Positions 6,501 through 7,428 of a stretch of 7,428 nucleotides of DNA are shown here, piece after piece. Source of the stretch: Candidatus Cloacimonadota bacterium (GTDB taxonomy: Bacteria; Cloacimonadota; Cloacimonadia; Cloacimonadales; TCS61); assembly GCA_016927675.1 (NCBI GenBank), contig JAFGMF010000160.1:1-7428 (forward strand), read 5' to 3'. The notes below the pieces were generated by a model. The model worked only from the letters and a program-made list of their open reading frames with translations. It searched no databases and was not told the DNA's origin. The position numbers and the translations under genes were made by a program. Numbering within the stretch: the first letter of the stretch is position 1; each line of letters starts with the position of its first letter.

Positions 6501-7428
6501 ATAAAAATAGAAAGCCGGTTCCTGTGTGGTTTCTGCCAGATTTGTGCTGAGATCGATCAGATTCTTCCTCATTCTGCGCAGATTCTGCAATCCTGTTTCA
6601 TCCCTGAACTCATCAAAAGCAGCATAATTTGTTATAAGTTCTTTGTAGGAAAGATAATTATCTTCATTCTTGAGATAAACAAAGTTGTTGTAATACTTTG
6701 GCTCCAGAAATTCATACGCTTCCCGGATTATTCCCAATTGCACAGGTATATCTCTATTACGGTTCGCTATATACCATTCGGAATCTATCCTGTAATCCTG
6801 AACCAGCCTGACTTTCTGGAGAATTATCAGATCTTCCGCCTGCTGATCATTTCTTACCCTTTCAGGATATCTCTGATATATGGTGATAATTGAATCGATA
6901 TAAGTAGGACATTCTTTGCTGAGCGGATAAAGATGAATATAGCTGTTGTACAGATCAATCGCCCTCATCGGTGCTGAATAGGTCAGCTCAAGAGCAATGG
7001 CTTTACGGATGATCAGTTTACCATAATCATCATTGACGAAAGTGGTAAATATCTCTTTTGCTTTAGCTGCCGCTACTGATGCCTGATCATAATCTGTCCC
7101 GTCATACTCGATCAGGCTGAAAGCGATATTTTCTATGGCGTCCGCTTCAAAGAAGGCTCTCCTTGTCCGTAGAGAATCCACTTCAATGATTTCCAGTATT
7201 CTGGAAAAATCCTCGATAGCACGTTCGAATTTACCGCTGCTGAAATTGGACCATCCCCGCTGAAACAAACCGTAGTGTTGAAGCGGATCACCGGTCTGAT
7301 TGGCTACCACATCAAAATATTCAATCGCTCTGGAATAAAATTCCTGAGGATTTCTGGCATCAAGAGCTAACTCGAAATAAACCGTTCCCAGTCTGTATAT
7401 ACTTTCCGTGTAATATTCAGAATCGGGA
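3525..7428 (-). CDS. Giant TPR-repeat protein with two C-terminal beta-sandwich (galactose-binding-like) modules, 5' end outside window
   Basis: The reading frame is open from its TAG stop to the right edge, giving 1300 visible residues with the N-terminus missing. A GTG at 7308-7310 is not a convincing start: in-frame codons upstream continue with TPR-like sequence (YRLGTVYFELAL, then FYSRAIEYFDVV). Visible residues 1 to about 700 are helical and rich in Tyr, Glu and Asp, with many degenerate TPR units such as RGWSNFSSGKFERAIEDFSR, SYKKVGEYEKAIDQYLEIA and YTAAEEYLRLAGELE. About 700-960 is also helical, without clear repeats. Then come two beta-rich modules: about 1025-1100 (VEIFINGEPLDK, later LKKGKNVILFKIN) and about 1169-1267 (FFKREFTV, ITIWINGVKF, LMTGDNTILIRVDG). 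Both share an ING strand and a GxNxIL strand, as in glycosidase-associated jelly-roll domains. The tail is acidic (Pro/Glu). TPR arrays usually scaffold protein contacts; as the first visible gene of an ExbB/ExbD/TonB-like operon it is probably a periplasmic or outer-envelope partner, like the TPR proteins of myxobacterial Agl/Glt systems. Its localisation signal is not visible. Confidence 0.85.
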   Translation of the reverse strand, partial: PDSEYYTESIYRLGTVYFELALDARNPQEFYSRAIEYFDVVANQTGDPLQHYGLFQRGWSNFSSGKFERAIEDFSRILEIIEVDSLRTRRAFFEADAIENIAFSLIEYDGTDYDQASVAAAKAKEIFTTFVNDDYGKLIIRKAIALELTYSAPMRAIDLYNSYIHLYPLSKECPTYIDSIITIYQRYPERVRNDQQAEDLIILQKVRLVQDYRIDSEWYIANRNRDIPVQLGIIREAYEFLEPKYYNNFVYLKNEDNYLSYKELITNYAAFDEFRDETGLQNLRRMRKNLIDLSTNLAETTQEPAFYFYVLNDISSYNSYYPENDNFYDYEEDKFYSYEKIYELLLPRVAEEPYQDSLHNIYMDKNELESFYIAATINYETILNSPDYSNEYKESELIRITQLRAELRYFRDEYSDAFNDYEHLLSYQIDNDLRTETFARMAEISRIREDYKAEEDYYRQALLYCTEEEKEAFTNNVLASIQAQANQLGQLGNHYTAAEEYLRLAGELENRDLNKSIGFRVKAIESYKKVGEYEKAIDQYLEIAARRESNSEEFAAYMGAFTISDSLMQDWQLSESLRYRYILKYPYANETYRLRLQIISFYEDESRFNDKMRAAEMYLDLYEDSAEMDIGTDSRENIYLRAIAIYKEMAMTDLEIEHMIRFEKLYPEHPLANTFLQRVALIYDERNETEKFEDLARYIYRKDPSIDLFTAIIAEKLKVKNDEIDSLFAAQEYEQMAVKIDEFRDIDSAYKADGGNIDLTSFYDQFDYYTAYVNFHQRYQNKLENIEQDFLVRTPDQMIRVNENTEWKRHIINDRRIEKVMEEADQIKADIIALIQEGNNYDLDTESKTHGLYLAARSYDHASNAVDIQITKFVDVSNQLNNEQMRENPVQQQQYKENLLSNGKKLSFDFKKKANELYQYLLITFYDDQDYNDQWTDLAYERLVEWGVRNPKVYQYAVKNSIWKMMSSYRVDRNIPLSDEIWVNLETDSIATDADSTAQIFTLDSVEETLLAMQMDAEIIPELIKINYRYLVPVEIFINGEPLDKIHTKIENEEAAGEYSEFQVSYYKYLKKGKNVILFKINKPPFRSEESLFTTSVVYQYDQEELDYHRSTEEIMIVSDYNWNSQLTAEGSETPDQEAEWKAAGQGYFSFYQRQIYGLEESKALPIWYPMVDTTMNVSAFFKREFTVTGEVLEAKALYLGQNKITIWINGVKFVNGEDIILDPKMGKALSQELFIPNLMTGDNTILIRVDGNIKYKGLIFELIYIQKKDELTSADPEPETELQLEDPDAYTAEEVQPEE

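Overview
The window is a single, tightly packed, co-directional gene cluster. All six genes lie on the minus strand and read from right to left. The order of transcription is: a very long TPR protein (5' end beyond the right edge), a small secreted protein, an ExbB/TolQ/MotA-type channel protein, two consecutive ExbD/TolR-type proteins, and a TonB-like protein with an AgmX/PglI-type C-terminal domain. The gaps between genes are 16, 18, 3, 8 and 12 bases. A strong intrinsic terminator follows the last gene at the left edge. The layout is that of one operon whose promoter lies upstream, outside the window.

The ExbB, ExbD and TonB-like proteins make up an inner-membrane motor driven by the proton-motive force. 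ExbB and ExbD form the ion channel, and the single-pass TonB-like protein carries force across the periplasm. Two ExbD-type genes plus an AgmX/PglI-type partner and a TPR protein resemble the Agl/Glt (gliding and spore-coat) machinery of myxobacteria, and related TolQ-TolR-TolR-TonB cassettes of other diderms, more than classical iron-uptake TonB or Tol-Pal. The TPR protein ends in two beta-rich segments that look like galactose-binding or jelly-roll modules, so it may bind the envelope or a polysaccharide. What the machine moves cannot be read from this window.

The host is a diderm bacterium with AT-leaning coding sequence (roughly 40% GC by eye). Good Shine-Dalgarno sequences (AGAGG, AGGAG, GGGAGG, AAGGAA, GGAG) precede the visible starts, which argues against typical Bacteroidota. 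Candidatus Cloacimonadota or another FCB-related or deltaproteobacteria-like lineage is plausible, but this is a low-confidence inference from gene content.

The most notable points are: (1) the first ExbD-type protein has Asn where the second has the conserved proton-carrying Asp, so the motor may use an asymmetric pair of stators; (2) the TonB-like protein has a cytoplasmic N-terminal domain that looks like a diverged FHA domain; (3) an unrecognised 84-residue secreted protein is built into the operon; (4) the TPR protein has a tandem lectin-like C-terminus. There is no sign of mobile elements, CRISPR, tRNA or rRNA. No gene-free stretch is longer than about 50 bases.
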